64,000 nucleotides of DNA from Microbacterium cremeum (GTDB lineage: Bacteria > Actinomycetota > Actinomycetes > Actinomycetales > Microbacteriaceae), in NCBI RefSeq assembly GCF_015277855.1, contig NZ_CP063812.1, positions 1,612,001 through 1,676,000 of the forward strand. Direction: 5' to 3'. The position numbers and the translations under genes were made by a program. This document shows positions 12,542-22,047 of the stretch, piece by piece. The notes under the pieces were generated by a model. It was not told where the DNA came from, did no database searches, and saw only the letters and a list, made by a program, of their open reading frames with translations. The number at the start of each line of letters is the position of its first letter. Position 1 is the stretch's first letter.

Positions 12542-13594
12542 ATGTCGCGTGTCGTGAAGCTGGCCGTCATCCCAGGTGACGGCATCGGTCCCGAGGTCAT
12601 CGCCGAGGCGGAGAAGGTGCTGGATGCCGCGACCGCGGGCAGCGGCATCCGTTTCGAGAAGACGCGATTCTCGCTGGGCGCCGCCCGCTTCCTCGAGACC
12701 GGGGACACGCTGACGGATGCCGACCTCGCGTCCATCGCCCAGCACGACGCCATCCTGCTCGGCGCCGTCGGGGGAGTACCGGGCGACACGCGTCTGAAGG
12801 ACGCCAACATCGAGCGCGGACTGCTGCTGAGACTGCGGTTCGAGCTGGACCACTACGTCAACCTGCGTCCCTCGAGGCTCTCCCCGGGTGTGGCGAGCCC
12901 GCTCGCGAGCCCGGGCGACATCGACTTCGTCGTGGTCCGCGAGGGCACCGAAGGGCCGTACGTCGGCAACGGAGGGTCGATCCGCAAGGGCACGCCGCAC
13001 GAGGTCGCCAACGAGACGTCCGTGAACACCGCGTACGGCGTGGAGCGGGTCGTGCGGTACGCGTTCGATCTCGCCGAGCGCCGCTCGAAGCGCGTGACGC
13101 TCGTGCACAAGACCAACGTGCTGGTGCACGCCGGCGGCATCTGGAAGCGCCTGGTCGACGAGATCTCGCTCGAGCACCCCGACGTCGCCGTAGACTATCT
13201 GCACGTCGACGCGGCCACCATCTTCCTGGTCACGAACCCCGGCCGGTTCGACGTCATCGTCACCGACAACCTCTTCGGCGACATCCTGACCGACCTGGCC
13301 GGCGCCGTCACCGGTGGCATCGGCCTCGCCGCTTCGGGCAACATCAACCCCGACGGCGCGTTCCCCTCGATGTTCGAGCCCGTCCACGGGTCGGCGCCCG
13401 ACATCGCAGGACAGCAGAAGGCCGACCCCACGGCCGCGATCCTCTCGGTCGCGCTGCTGCTCGATCACCTCGGGCAGCGCGACGAAGCCCGGCGCGTCAC
13501 CGCCGCCGTCGAGGAGGATCTCGCCGAGCGGGGCGACTCCGCCCGCACCACGGCGCAGATCGGCGACGCCATCGCCGCCCGGCTCCAGGCGTAA
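12542..13594 (+). CDS. leuB: 3-isopropylmalate dehydrogenase
   Basis: Oxidises and decarboxylates 3-isopropylmalate to 2-oxoisocaproate in leucine synthesis. The 350 residues start [20 protein letters not shown], the family's N-terminal signature. The decarboxylating-dehydrogenase block begins [18 protein letters not shown], near residue 240. GTAGGAGCACC precedes the ATG. A TACCCT box about 35 bases upstream, inside the 3' end of the MFS gene, could be its promoter. ilvE follows, while leuCD are 20 kb away. Confidence 0.95.
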   Translation: MSRVVKLAVIPGDGIGPEVIAEAEKVLDAATAGSGIRFEKTRFSLGAARFLETGDTLTDADLASIAQHDAILLGAVGGVPGDTRLKDANIERGLLLRLRFELDHYVNLRPSRLSPGVASPLASPGDIDFVVVREGTEGPYVGNGGSIRKGTPHEVANETSVNTAYGVERVVRYAFDLAERRSKRVTLVHKTNVLVHAGGIWKRLVDEISLEHPDVAVDYLHVDAATIFLVTNPGRFDVIVTDNLFGDILTDLAGAVTGGIGLAASGNINPDGAFPSMFEPVHGSAPDIAGQQKADPTAAILSVALLLDHLGQRDEARRVTAAVEEDLAERGDSARTTAQIGDAIAARLQA

Positions 13595-13660
13595 CCTGGA
13601 CCCAGAGCAAGCGCCGCCACCGACCCGCGGATCCCGTCCGCACGAAAGTACAGGCCCGTC

Positions 13661-14767
13661 ATGACCCTCATCGACTCCGACCCCGACACCGGACTCGCCC
13701 CGCTCGAGTTCACGGTCCACCGCAACCTGCAGGCGCGCTCCGCCGAGCAGCGCGAAGAGGTCCTCGCGAATCCCGGCTTCGGCACGCACTTCACCGACCA
13801 CATGGTCGACATCTGCTGGTCGGTCGGCGGCGGCTGGCACCGGCCGCGCGTGCAGCCGTACGGTCCGCTCTCGCTCGACCCGGCCGCCGCCGTGCTGCAC
13901 TACGGCCAGGAGATCTTCGAGGGCATCAAGGCCTACCGGCACGCGGACGGCTCCGTCCACACCTTCCGCCCCGACCAGAACGGACGCCGCCTGCAGCGTT
14001 CTGCCCGCCGTCTCGCGCTGCCCGAGCTGCCGGTGCCGTACTTCATCCAGTCGCTGCGCGAGCTCGTCGCGGTCGACGGCGACTGGGTGCCCTCGGGTCA
14101 GGACCAGAGCCTGTACCTGCGGCCCTTCATGTTCGCCAAGGAGGCGTTCCTCGGCGTGCGCCCCGCGCACAAGGTCGCGTACTACGTCATCGCCTCGCCC
14201 GCGGGCGCGTACTTCAAGGGCGGCGTGAAGCCGGTGTCGATCTGGCTCAGCGAGGACTACGCCCGCGCCGGCAAGGGCGGGACGGGGGCCGCGAAGACCG
14301 GGGGCAACTACGCCGCGAGCCTCCTCCCGCAGTCCGAGGCGTACGAGAACGAGTGCGACCAGGTCGTCTTCCTCGACCAGGACCGCAACGTCGAAGAGCT
14401 CGGCGGCATGAACGTGGTGTTCGTGTACAAGGACGGCACGCTGGTCACGCCGCAGTCCGACTCGATCCTCGAGGGCATCACGCGGGACTCGATCCTGCAG
14501 CTCGCGGCGGATCGCGGCCACAAGGTGGAGGGTCGCGCCGTCTCGTTCGACGAGTGGCGACAGGGTGTCGCATCCGGCGACATCGTCGAGGTGTTCGCCT
14601 GCGGCACCGCCGCCGTCGTCACCCCGATCGGCCTGCTCAAGGGCAAGGACTTCGTCGACGAGCAGCCCACCGGCGAGCTCGCGCTGTCGCTGCGCGAAGA
14701 GCTCACCGACATCCAGTACGGCCGCCGCGAAGACAAGCACGGCTGGCTGCTGCGGCTCGACGCCTGA
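13661..14767 (+). CDS. ilvE: branched-chain amino acid aminotransferase
   Basis: PLP-dependent class IV transaminase that makes valine, leucine and isoleucine from their 2-oxo acids. The 368-residue length is that of the BCAT group II enzymes. The PLP lysine (about K212) lies in AAKTGGNYAASL. The substrate and cofactor loops EELGGMNVVFVYK and ACGTAAVVTPIG are present. A TAACCT box at the leuB stop codon may start a separate transcript. A palindromic repeat element follows the gene. Confidence 0.96.
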   Translation: MTLIDSDPDTGLAPLEFTVHRNLQARSAEQREEVLANPGFGTHFTDHMVDICWSVGGGWHRPRVQPYGPLSLDPAAAVLHYGQEIFEGIKAYRHADGSVHTFRPDQNGRRLQRSARRLALPELPVPYFIQSLRELVAVDGDWVPSGQDQSLYLRPFMFAKEAFLGVRPAHKVAYYVIASPAGAYFKGGVKPVSIWLSEDYARAGKGGTGAAKTGGNYAASLLPQSEAYENECDQVVFLDQDRNVEELGGMNVVFVYKDGTLVTPQSDSILEGITRDSILQLAADRGHKVEGRAVSFDEWRQGVASGDIVEVFACGTAAVVTPIGLLKGKDFVDEQPTGELALSLREELTDIQYGRREDKHGWLLRLDA

Positions 14768-14781
14768 GCACCTCAGCGCCG

Positions 14782-14843
14782 CGTTTCGTCTCGCTTCGCT
14801 CGCTCGACGACCGAACCCGGTCGTCGAGCGAGCGAGACGAGAC
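14782..14843. repeat. intergenic palindromic repeat (same family as the 58.4-kb block)
   Basis: An inverted repeat with arms of about 27-31 bases: GTTTCGTCTCGCTTCGCTCG and onward through CGACGACCG pairs with CGGTCGTCGAGCG and onward through GAGACGAGAC, around a short AACC loop. The same wording recurs at 58405-58635. It lies between ilvE and the next promoter and could end transcription, but the family resemblance suggests a mobile or REP-like element. Confidence 0.8.
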
Positions 14844-14863
14844 ACAGCGTCCGAGCCGGTGGC

Positions 14864-14875
14864 TAGGCTGATCCG
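14864..14875 (+). promoter_or_regulatory. leaderless promoter -10 (TAGGCT)
   Basis: TAGGCT, six bases, then the GTG of the fumarylacetoacetase-family gene; no ribosome-binding site is present. Confidence 0.65.
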
Positions 14876-15643
14876 GTGAGGATCGCGCGCTTCAGCCACA
14901 ATGACGCCATCAGGTTCGGGATCGTCGACGAGGGCGAGCTGGTCGTCCTCGCAGGCGATCCGATGTTCGCGGGGTACGACACGACGGGGGAGCGGGTGCC
15001 GCTGGCCGACGTCGCCCTGCTCGCGCCGGTCATCCCGCGTTCGAAAGTGGTCTGCGTCGGGCGGAATTACCGCGATCACGCGGCCGAGCTCGGCAACGAC
15101 GTCCCCGCCGAGCCGATGCTGTTCTTCAAGCCGAACACGTCGGTGGTCGGTCCCGGCGACGCGATCGTGCTGCCGCCGCAGTCCGAGCGCGTCGACTTCG
15201 AGGGCGAGCTCGCGGCCGTCATCGGCCGCATCGGCAAGAACGTGCCGGCCGAGCGCGCCCTCGAGTACGTGTTCGGCTACACGATCGCCAACGACGTCAC
15301 GGCGCGCGATCTGCAGAAGACCGACGGGCAGTGGGCCCGTGCGAAGGGCTTCGACACGTTCTGCCCGCTGGGCCCCGCCATCGAGACCGAGTTCGATCCC
15401 GCCGGCGACGCCGTCGTCACGACGCGGGTCAACGGCGAGGTGCGGCAGCAGGGACCGATCAGCGACATGATCTTCTCGCTGGCCGACGTCATCGCCTACG
15501 CATCGGCGGCGTTCACGCTCCTGCCGGGGGATGTCATCCTCACCGGCACGCCCGCCGGCGTGGGGCCCTTCGTCGCGGGCGACACCGTCGAGGTCGAGAT
15601 CACCGGCCTCGGCATCCTGCGCAATCACGCCCGCAATGCCTGA
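14876..15643 (+). CDS. fumarylacetoacetate hydrolase family protein
   Basis: A 255-residue FAH-superfamily enzyme. The conserved blocks are [16 protein letters not shown], the metal-binding [21 protein letters not shown], and [15 protein letters not shown] near the end. Members cleave C-C bonds of acylpyruvates, decarboxylate oxaloacetate or isomerise catabolic diacids; the exact substrate is not evident. The gene is leaderless and overlaps the ATG of the following MFS gene by eight bases. Confidence 0.85.
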   Translation: MRIARFSHNDAIRFGIVDEGELVVLAGDPMFAGYDTTGERVPLADVALLAPVIPRSKVVCVGRNYRDHAAELGNDVPAEPMLFFKPNTSVVGPGDAIVLPPQSERVDFEGELAAVIGRIGKNVPAERALEYVFGYTIANDVTARDLQKTDGQWARAKGFDTFCPLGPAIETEFDPAGDAVVTTRVNGEVRQQGPISDMIFSLADVIAYASAAFTLLPGDVILTGTPAGVGPFVAGDTVEVEITGLGILRNHARNA

Positions 15644-16895
15644 CACCGTCCTCGCCACCGCACCCGAAGAGGTCGCCCGCGTCCAGCGGCGCACCGTGTG
15701 GGTGCTCTCTCTCGGGCAGGTGCTGGGCGGTCTCGCGTTCGGTGCCACGCTGTCGCTCGGAGCGGTGCTCGCCGCCGAGCTCTCGGGAGACGAGGCGTTC
15801 TCCGGACTCGCGGCCGCCGCGGTCACGCTCGGCACCGCGGCGACGGCGGTTCCGCTCGCGATGGTGGCGCGCCGGCGCGGGCGGCGGCTGTCGCTGACGC
15901 TCGGCATGGCGGTGGCGCTCGTCGGCGTGGTGCTGGTGGTCGCCGCCGTCGCCCTCGGCGCCTTCCTGCTGCTGCTCGCAGCGTTCCTCATCATCGGCGC
16001 AGGGCAGGCGGCGAACCTCCAGTCGCGCTTCGCCGCGGCCGATCTCGCCACGGATGCCTCGCGCGGCCGTGACCTGTCGATCGTGGTGTGGGCGACCACC
16101 ATCGGGGCCGTCCTCGGCCCGAACCTGACCGGGCCGGGCGAGGTGGTCGGTCGCGCGGTCGGCATGCCGCCGCTGACCGGGCCGTACCTGTTCACGATCG
16201 TCGCGCAGTTGCTCGCGATCGGCGTCTACCTCGCGGCGATGCGGCCCGACCCGCTGCTGCTCGCGCAGCGCGTGGTCGCGGCGGCCGCACCGGGATCGCG
16301 CCCGATCGCGCGGGCCGACAGCCCGGTGGCGGCCCGCTATGCGATCTTCGCCGTCGCTGCGGCGCACGGCACGATGGTGTCGGTGATGGCGATGACGCCC
16401 GTACATCTCGTGCATCTCACGCACGGCGCCTCCGAGGCGGCGACGCTGTCGGTCATCGGTCTCACCATCAGCCTCCACATCGCCGGGATGTATGCGCTGT
16501 CGCCGGTGTTCGGCATCCTCTCCGACCGGATCGGCCGTGTGCCCACGATCCTCGTGGGCCAGGCTCTCCTCGCCGCGGCCCTGCTGACGGCGTCGTTCGG
16601 GCAGCAGTCGACGCTCGCCGTGACGATCGCGCTCATCCTGCTCGGACTGGGGTGGAGCGCCTCGACGGTCGCGGGGTCGACTCTCCTCACCGAAGCGTCG
16701 TCCGAGGAGCGACGCACGCGCCGCCAGGGGTTCAGCGACTTCACGATGAGCATCGTCGGCGCCGCCGGCGCGATCGCCGCAGGCGGCCTGCTCGGCTGGA
16801 TCGGCTATGGCGGGCTCGCCCTCGTCGTGATGGTTCTCGTGGCCGCCGCCACACTCCTCGCGCCGCTCGGGCTGCGGCTCGCGGGCAAGCCCTGA
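15636..16895 (+). CDS. MFS transporter (12 membrane segments)
   Basis: A 419-residue transporter with about 12 hydrophobic helices and a central break after residue 200. The cytoplasmic-loop motif in the second half, [13 protein letters not shown], matches MFS motif A. The substrate is not predictable. The ATG overlaps the end of the FAH-family gene, so the two are cotranslated and the hydrolase substrate may be related to what is transported. A tandem 18-bp duplication lies across its stop codon. Confidence 0.82.
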   Translation: MPDTVLATAPEEVARVQRRTVWVLSLGQVLGGLAFGATLSLGAVLAAELSGDEAFSGLAAAAVTLGTAATAVPLAMVARRRGRRLSLTLGMAVALVGVVLVVAAVALGAFLLLLAAFLIIGAGQAANLQSRFAAADLATDASRGRDLSIVVWATTIGAVLGPNLTGPGEVVGRAVGMPPLTGPYLFTIVAQLLAIGVYLAAMRPDPLLLAQRVVAAAAPGSRPIARADSPVAARYAIFAVAAAHGTMVSVMAMTPVHLVHLTHGASEAATLSVIGLTISLHIAGMYALSPVFGILSDRIGRVPTILVGQALLAAALLTASFGQQSTLAVTIALILLGLGWSASTVAGSTLLTEASSEERRTRRQGFSDFTMSIVGAAGAIAAGGLLGWIGYGGLALVVMVLVAAATLLAPLGLRLAGKP

Positions 16896-16922
16896 CGGGA
16901 GGGCGGGCCCTGACGGGAGGGC
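16889..16922. repeat. tandem 18-bp direct repeat at a convergent gene end
   Basis: GCCCTGACGGGAGGGC occurs twice, 18 bases apart. Each copy is a small hairpin (GCCCT/AGGGC), and the first includes the MFS stop codon. It may help end transcription between the convergent genes. Confidence 0.6.
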
Positions 16923-17993
16923 TCAGCGCCCGAGCGCGGTGAGCGCGAGCTCGACATCCTCCGCGTCGTTGAAGACGTGGAAGGCGACCCGGGCCCGGCC
17001 GGCGCGCCCCGACGCGGTGATCCCGGCCGTGGTGAGGCGCGCCAGGTCGGTGCCGTCGGGGTCGTCCCACGTCACGATCGCAGATGGTCGTGCCGGACCG
17101 GCGAGTCCCAGGCCGTCGCGGAACGCCGCAGCCAGTCCCGTCGTGTGGGCGTACGCGTCGGCGGCGTCCAGCGACGCGAACAGCTCGAGCGCGGGCGCGG
17201 CGCCGACGAACGCCTGCCAGGCGGGGGAGAGGTCGAAACGGCGGGCGTCGGGGGCGAAGTCGATGTCGGGTCCATAGCACGACGACCACGGGTCATCGCC
17301 CGCGTACCAGCCCGCAGACGTCGGCGACATGCGCGCCATCAAGCGGTCCGACAGGGCGAGGAACGACACGCCCCGCGGCGCGCACAGCCACTTGTACGCG
17401 TGGCAGATGACGGCGTCGAAGGCGGAGGCGTCGACCGGCAGCCAGCCGACGGCCTGAGTGGCGTCGCACAGCGTCAGAGCCCCGCAGCGGGCGGCGGCGT
17501 CGCTGATCGCGACGGCATCCGCGACCTCGCCGGTGGCAGACTGCACGATCGAGAAGGCCACGAGGCTCGTCGCCGGCGTGACGTGCGCGGCCAGCTCGTC
17601 CAGGGGAGCGGTGCGCACCCGGATGCCGCGCCCGGCGTGCACGAAGGGCAGCACCAGCGACGAGAACTCGCCCTCGGGCACGAGCACCTCGGCTCCGTCC
17701 GCAAGGGCGGTGGCCACCGCACCCGTCGCCACCGACACCTGCGAGCCGATCGCGACGCGCTCGGCGCCGATCCCGACGAGCGCCGCGAAGAGAGCACGCG
17801 AACGCTCGACCGCGGCGCTGTAGGCGGCGAGGTCGGGGTGTCCGGCGGCGGAGGCGTCGAGGTCGGCGCGGAGCGCCCGCTGCGTCGCCACCGACGGCAG
17901 ACCGACGGTGCACGCGGCAAGGTACCCGCGGCCGCCCGTGAAGGCGGCGCGCGCATCGATCGCAGAGGGTGAGGATGGGAGCGTGGCGACCAT
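16923..17993 (-). CDS. aminotransferase class V (cysteine desulfurase-like fold)
   Basis: A 356-residue PLP enzyme of fold type I. The PLP aspartate region is LTLCDATQAVGWLPVD and the Schiff-base lysine is in CHAYKWLCAPRG, near residue 202. This resembles class V aminotransferases and SufS-like proteins of the kynureninase/isopenicillin epimerase group. The substrate is unknown. The ATG (MVATLPSSP) lies 81 bases from a divergent LysR gene, which probably controls it. Confidence 0.78.
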   Translation of the reverse strand: MVATLPSSPSAIDARAAFTGGRGYLAACTVGLPSVATQRALRADLDASAAGHPDLAAYSAAVERSRALFAALVGIGAERVAIGSQVSVATGAVATALADGAEVLVPEGEFSSLVLPFVHAGRGIRVRTAPLDELAAHVTPATSLVAFSIVQSATGEVADAVAISDAAARCGALTLCDATQAVGWLPVDASAFDAVICHAYKWLCAPRGVSFLALSDRLMARMSPTSAGWYAGDDPWSSCYGPDIDFAPDARRFDLSPAWQAFVGAAPALELFASLDAADAYAHTTGLAAAFRDGLGLAGPARPSAIVTWDDPDGTDLARLTTAGITASGRAGRARVAFHVFNDAEDVELALTALGR

Positions 17994-18062
17994 GAACCCA
18001 GGGTCTCGCCGCCGATGCCGCATGTCTACGGCAGGTGTTCGATGGTTTTCATCACGCGGGCT

Positions 18063-18074
18063 TATGATTCCCGC
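18063..18074 (+). promoter_or_regulatory. leaderless promoter -10 (TATGAT) of the LysR gene
   Basis: TATGAT lies six bases before the ATG of the LysR regulator, with no ribosome-binding site. Confidence 0.6.
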
Positions 18075-19019
18075 ATGACCGACGATGCCGACGACGACCC
18101 GGGGTTCGGCGCGCGCGAGCTGCGCGTCGTGAAGGCGATCGCCGATGCGGGCTCGATCACCGGGGCCGCCGCGGCGCTCGGCTACAGCCAGCCCGCGGTC
18201 AGTCAGCAGCTCAAGCGGCTCGAGCAGCGCCTCGGGGTCGCGATCGTCGAGCGCGTGGGCCGCAGCGTACGGCTCACCGACGCCGGACGGGTGCTGGCTC
18301 GTCACGCGTCTGCCGTGACGACCGCGCTGGATGCCGCCGCCGGCGAGCTCGCCGAGCTGCGGGGCCTGCGCGCCGCCCGGGTGCGACTCACGGCGTTCCC
18401 TTCGGCTTCGCCCACGATCGTGCCACGACTTCTCGCGGAGCTCGCCGAGCGGCATCCGGGGATCTCCCTCACCTACGTCGAGGCCGAGCCGCCGGAAGCC
18501 GTCGACGCCGTGCGGGAGGACCGCACCGACATCGCGCTGACCTTCAGCTACCCCGGCGATCGCGACGACCCTCATGGGTCGAGCGCCCACGGGCTGTCGG
18601 TGCGATCGGTGGGCACCGACGAGCTGCTCGCCGTGCTGCCGGCGTCGCACCCGTCCGCCGGCGCCGGCCCGCTCGACGTCGCCGAACTCGCCGACGACGA
18701 CTGGATCGCAGGATGCCCGCGCTGCCGCGGGCACCTGCTCGAGGTGTGCGGGCGCGCGGGATTCACGCCGCGGATCGCGTTCGAGACCGACAACTTCGTC
18801 GCGGTCGAGGGGTTCGTGGCGCGGGGAATCGGCGTCGCGACGCTGCCGCGCATGGCGGTGGAGTCGTTCCCGCAGCTTCCGGGCGTCGCGATCGTGCCGC
18901 TGCCGGCGGGCGAGCAGCGCACGATCCACACCGTGACCGCCCGCGGCGCCGATCGGGTGCCGGCCGTGAAGGCCACGCTGGCCGCGCTCACGCGACTCGT
19001 CGGCCCGGCGGGCGACTGA
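18075..19019 (+). CDS. LysR-family transcriptional regulator
   Basis: A 314-residue LTTR. Its winged helix-turn-helix lies in residues 15-70 (SITGAAAALGYSQPAVSQQL, then RLGVAIVERVGRSVRLT), and a periplasmic-binding-like effector domain follows. The domain contains CPRCRG, an unusual cysteine pair. The start is the ATG directly after the TATGAT box. The divergent PLP enzyme is the probable target; the effector is unknown. Confidence 0.87.
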   Translation: MTDDADDDPGFGARELRVVKAIADAGSITGAAAALGYSQPAVSQQLKRLEQRLGVAIVERVGRSVRLTDAGRVLARHASAVTTALDAAAGELAELRGLRAARVRLTAFPSASPTIVPRLLAELAERHPGISLTYVEAEPPEAVDAVREDRTDIALTFSYPGDRDDPHGSSAHGLSVRSVGTDELLAVLPASHPSAGAGPLDVAELADDDWIAGCPRCRGHLLEVCGRAGFTPRIAFETDNFVAVEGFVARGIGVATLPRMAVESFPQLPGVAIVPLPAGEQRTIHTVTARGADRVPAVKATLAALTRLVGPAGD

Positions 19020-19093
19020 CTGTGGCAGCGTCGCCACCGCGGTCGAATGACCGTCGGGGAGCGGGCGACCCCGGGCACGAGGCATCCCGCAAC

Positions 19094-19107
19094 TAGACTT
19101 GCAGGCG
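19094..19107 (+). promoter_or_regulatory. leaderless promoter -10 (TAGACT) of gltX
   Basis: TAGACT is followed by eight bases and then the gltX ATG. A TTG three codons upstream overlaps this box and is therefore not the likely start. Confidence 0.6.
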
Positions 19108-20637
19108 ATGCCTTCTTCGCCTGATCCCCGCACCACGACTGCGACCGGGGCCGACGTCCGCGTGCGGTTCTGCCCGTCGCCGACCGGCCTCCCGCACGTC
19201 GGACTGATCCGCACCGTGCTGTTCAACTGGGCCTACGCGCGCCACCACGGCGGCAAGCTCGTGTTCCGCATCGAAGACACCGACGCCGCGCGCGACAGCG
19301 AAGAGAGCTATCTGCAGCTGCTCGAGGCGCTGCGGTGGCTCGAGATCGACTGGGACGAGGGCGTCGAGGTCGGGGGCCCGCACGCGCCGTACCGGCAGTC
19401 GGAGCGGCACGGCATCTACCGCGAGGTGCTCGACAAGCTCATCGCGGCGGGCGCCGTCTATGAGAGCTACTCGACCGCCGAAGAGATCGATGCGCGCAAC
19501 GAGGCCAACGGCCGGGCGAAGCAGCTCGGCTACGACAACTACGACCGCGATCTCACCGACGAGCAGAAGGCCGCGTTCCGCGCCGAGGGCCGCGAGCCCG
19601 CGTGGCGCCTGCGGGTGCCCGACGAAGACCTCACGTATGTCGACCTCATCCGCGGCGAGGTGACGTTCCCTGCCGGCTCGTTCCCCGACTTCGTGCTCGT
19701 GCGCGCCGGCGGCGTGCCGCTGTACCCGTTCGTGAACCCCGTCGACGACGCGCTGATGGGCATCACCCACGTCATCCGCGGCGAGGACCTCATGCCGTCG
19801 ACGGCGCGGCAGCTCGCGCTGTACCGGGCGCTCGTCGACGCCGGCGTCACGACCTTCATCCCGCGCTTCGCCCACATGCCGCTGGTGCTCGGGGAGGAGG
19901 GCAACAAGAAGCTCTCGAAGCGCGACCCGAAGGCCGACCTCTTCCTGCAGCGCGAGAAGGGCTTCATCCACGAAGGACTGCTCAACTACCTCGCCCTGCT
20001 GGGCTGGTCGATCGCGCCCGACCGCGACGTGTTCTCGCTCGACGAGCTCGTCACAGCGTTCGACATCGTCGACGTCAACCCCAACCCGGCTCGCTTCGAC
20101 CAGAAGAAGGCCGAGTCCATCAACGGCGATCACATCCGGATGCTGGATCCCGACGACTTCGCGGGGCGCCTGGTTCCCTATCTCGCCGGTGCCGGCGTGA
20201 TCGCCGACCCGCCGACGCCGGTGGAAGGCGCCATGCTCGCGGCCGCCGCGCCTCTCGTGCAGGAGCGCATGCAGCTGCTCGGCGACGCGCCGGCGCTGCT
20301 CGGGTTCCTCTTCACCGACTCCGTGTCGTATCAGGAGGACGCTCTCGCCGCGCTGCCGGCGAACGCCGGCGAGGTGCTCGTGGCGTCGGTCGCCGCCCTC
20401 GAGCTGCTGCCCGAGCCGGAGTTCACGACGGCGGCCGTGCAGGAGGCCCTCGCGGGAGCCCTCGTCGCGCCGGCTGAGGACGGCGGGCTCGGGCTCAAGC
20501 CGCGGATCGCATACGGACCGCTGCGCGTCGCACTGAGCGGCCGCCGGGTATCGCCCCCGCTGTTCGAGTCGATGGAGCTGCTCGGCAAGGCCGAGACGAT
20601 CCGCCGGCTCGCCGCCCTCGCCGACGCGCGCGGGTGA
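19108..20637 (+). CDS. gltX: glutamyl-tRNA synthetase
   Basis: Charges tRNA-Glu with glutamate. In bacteria without GlnRS it also mischarges tRNA-Gln for GatCAB to correct, which is established for actinobacteria. The 509 residues contain the class I HIGH-type motif [10 protein letters not shown] near residue 18 and the KMSKS-type motif KKLSKRDP near residue 270. The protein-biosynthesis context is strengthened by a tRNA-Gln gene 69 bases after the stop. Confidence 0.96.
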   Translation: MPSSPDPRTTTATGADVRVRFCPSPTGLPHVGLIRTVLFNWAYARHHGGKLVFRIEDTDAARDSEESYLQLLEALRWLEIDWDEGVEVGGPHAPYRQSERHGIYREVLDKLIAAGAVYESYSTAEEIDARNEANGRAKQLGYDNYDRDLTDEQKAAFRAEGREPAWRLRVPDEDLTYVDLIRGEVTFPAGSFPDFVLVRAGGVPLYPFVNPVDDALMGITHVIRGEDLMPSTARQLALYRALVDAGVTTFIPRFAHMPLVLGEEGNKKLSKRDPKADLFLQREKGFIHEGLLNYLALLGWSIAPDRDVFSLDELVTAFDIVDVNPNPARFDQKKAESINGDHIRMLDPDDFAGRLVPYLAGAGVIADPPTPVEGAMLAAAAPLVQERMQLLGDAPALLGFLFTDSVSYQEDALAALPANAGEVLVASVAALELLPEPEFTTAAVQEALAGALVAPAEDGGLGLKPRIAYGPLRVALSGRRVSPPLFESMELLGKAETIRRLAALADARG

Positions 20638-20646
20638 CTGCTCGGT

Positions 20647-20675
20647 TTGGAGCACGTGCCGCGGTCGCGTAGACT
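20647..20675 (+). promoter_or_regulatory. promoter of tRNA-Gln
   Basis: TTGGAG (20647-20652), a 17-base spacer, then TAGACT (20670-20675). The same TTGGAG -35 precedes the tRNA-Glu pair. Confidence 0.7.
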
Positions 20676-20706
20676 TGATCCTCGGCACGGCTTCGGCTGA
20701 CAGCCT

Positions 20707-20778
20707 TGGGGTATGGTGTAATTGGCAACACGGCTGATTCTGGTTCAGTTGTTCTTGGTTCGAGTCCAGGTACCCCAG
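20707..20778 (+). tRNA. tRNA-Gln (anticodon CTG)
   Basis: A 72-base cloverleaf. The acceptor TGGGGTA pairs with TACCCCA. The D arm is GTGT/ACAC and the anticodon stem GCTGA/TCAGT encloses the loop TTCTGGT (anticodon CTG). The T arm is CTTGG-TTCGAGT-CCAGG. The discriminator is G and the 3' CCA is not encoded. It follows gltX, fitting indirect Gln-tRNA synthesis. Confidence 0.92.
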
Positions 20779-20788
20779 CAAGACGAAA

Positions 20789-20830
20789 AGCCCCGGAAAT
20801 CCGCAGCAAAGCGGACCACCGGGGCTCTTG
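20789..20830 (+). terminator. terminator after tRNA-Gln
   Basis: AGCCCCGG pairs with CCGGGGCT, with a second stem TCCGC/GCGGA nested inside and CTCTTG after the hairpin. The 208 bases from here to the proline dehydrogenase gene show no ORF or structure I can support. Confidence 0.75.
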
Positions 20831-21038
20831 CGTTCATGGGCGGATCAGGCGACCTCCCCGGAATCCCTCCGGCTCGGCTGAGCCGCGGTCGGGTGGCAAG
20901 CGGTCAGCTCGCCTGCCCGCCATCGAAGAGGCACCTGACAGGTTCGAGCTCTCGGGTGAGGACGTTGGCCTTGGGATGCACGGGAAGCGGCGAACCGCTC
21001 CTGAATGCGCTCGAGCGAGTGAAGGCTGAGCGTCGGTG

Positions 21039-21986
21039 TCAGCGGCCGAGATCGGCGACCGCGGCGAAGAGCCGGTGCGGGTCCTCGGCGATACGGTTGA
21101 GGACGTACAGCCACCATTCGCGGCCGAACAGCACGTACTCGCGCGTTCGGTAGCCTTCGGCGCTCAGCCGGTCGAGCAAGCGCGTGCCGAGGCCCATCAG
21201 CATCTCGAACTCCACGTGGTCGGCGCGAAGTGCGTCACCGTGGTGAGCGACCAGTCGTTGTACGAGCGACGCGTCGTGCGTCGCAAGCGACACCGCGTGG
21301 CGTGACGAGACCAGGCGGCCGGCGAGCGACAGGTACGCGTCGTACATCTCTTCGCTGTCGCGGCGGTAGGCGACATCGTCAGTCTCGAGGAAGGCGCCCT
21401 TCACGAGCCGGATGCGGCCGGGAAGGGCGAGCACGCGCTCCAGGTCGGCGGGAGTCCGGCGCAGCCGGGCCTGAAGCGTGATGCCGACGTGCGGGTGCTC
21501 GACGGCCAGGCGCTCGTAGAGGTCGAGCACGAGATCGGTGCGATCCGATCCCTCCGCCGAGATCATCAGCGCCCTGTCCAGCGGTGCCGTGGCGCGGGCG
21601 AGCTCGGCCGCGTTCGCGAAGCCCAGCTCGGGGTCGATGATCGAGCCGACGTGCGACAGGTCGAACGACACTGTCGCGGGAAGGCCCGCTGCGGCGATCG
21701 CGTGGGCGAGGCCGACGAACACGGCCGTCTCGGCCGCGGCGACATCGGCCGAGCGGATGCTCTCGCCGACGTACTCGATGCTGCCGAGGTGTCCTCGGGC
21801 GGCGGCGCTGCGCACCGCCGCGAGCGCGTCGTCCGGACTCTCGCCGGCAATGTACCGCTGCGAGAGGCGCCGGGCCACTGCCGCGATCCGCGGGTCGGCG
21901 AGCATTCGCTTCTTGAGGTCTTCGTCGAGCGCCCAACCCCGCAGCACGTCGGCCGTGCGCTCCCAGTCCGTCTGATCGATGTTCAC
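21039..21986 (-). CDS. proline dehydrogenase (PRODH, FAD-dependent)
   Basis: Oxidises proline to pyrroline-5-carboxylate at a TIM-barrel FAD site. The 315 residues carry the family blocks SFDLSHVGSIID, RIRLVKGAFLE, ATHDASLVQRL and the C-terminal TREYVLFGREWWLYVLNR. The length is that of monofunctional bacterial PRODH. The GTG at 21986 is chosen because TACCGT lies seven bases before it (leaderless). No P5C dehydrogenase is in the window. It lies downstream of the kinase-fold gene on the same strand. Confidence 0.88.
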   Translation of the reverse strand: MNIDQTDWERTADVLRGWALDEDLKKRMLADPRIAAVARRLSQRYIAGESPDDALAAVRSAAARGHLGSIEYVGESIRSADVAAAETAVFVGLAHAIAAAGLPATVSFDLSHVGSIIDPELGFANAAELARATAPLDRALMISAEGSDRTDLVLDLYERLAVEHPHVGITLQARLRRTPADLERVLALPGRIRLVKGAFLETDDVAYRRDSEEMYDAYLSLAGRLVSSRHAVSLATHDASLVQRLVAHHGDALRADHVEFEMLMGLGTRLLDRLSAEGYRTREYVLFGREWWLYVLNRIAEDPHRLFAAVADLGR

Positions 21987-22047
21987 GGATCTCACGGTAC
22001 CGGCGCGGGCGATGCCCGAGCGGCCGCTGCCGGATCGCCTGCCCTCG

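Noticed and set aside
12503..16195. A 1230-codon minus-strand frame across leuB, ilvE and FAH
   Set aside because: It crosses three recognised genes and carries no domain; it is a codon-bias shadow.
20831..21038. A hidden gene between tRNA-Gln and proline dehydrogenase
   Set aside because: Short open frames exist but none has a promoter, ribosome-binding site or recognisable protein.
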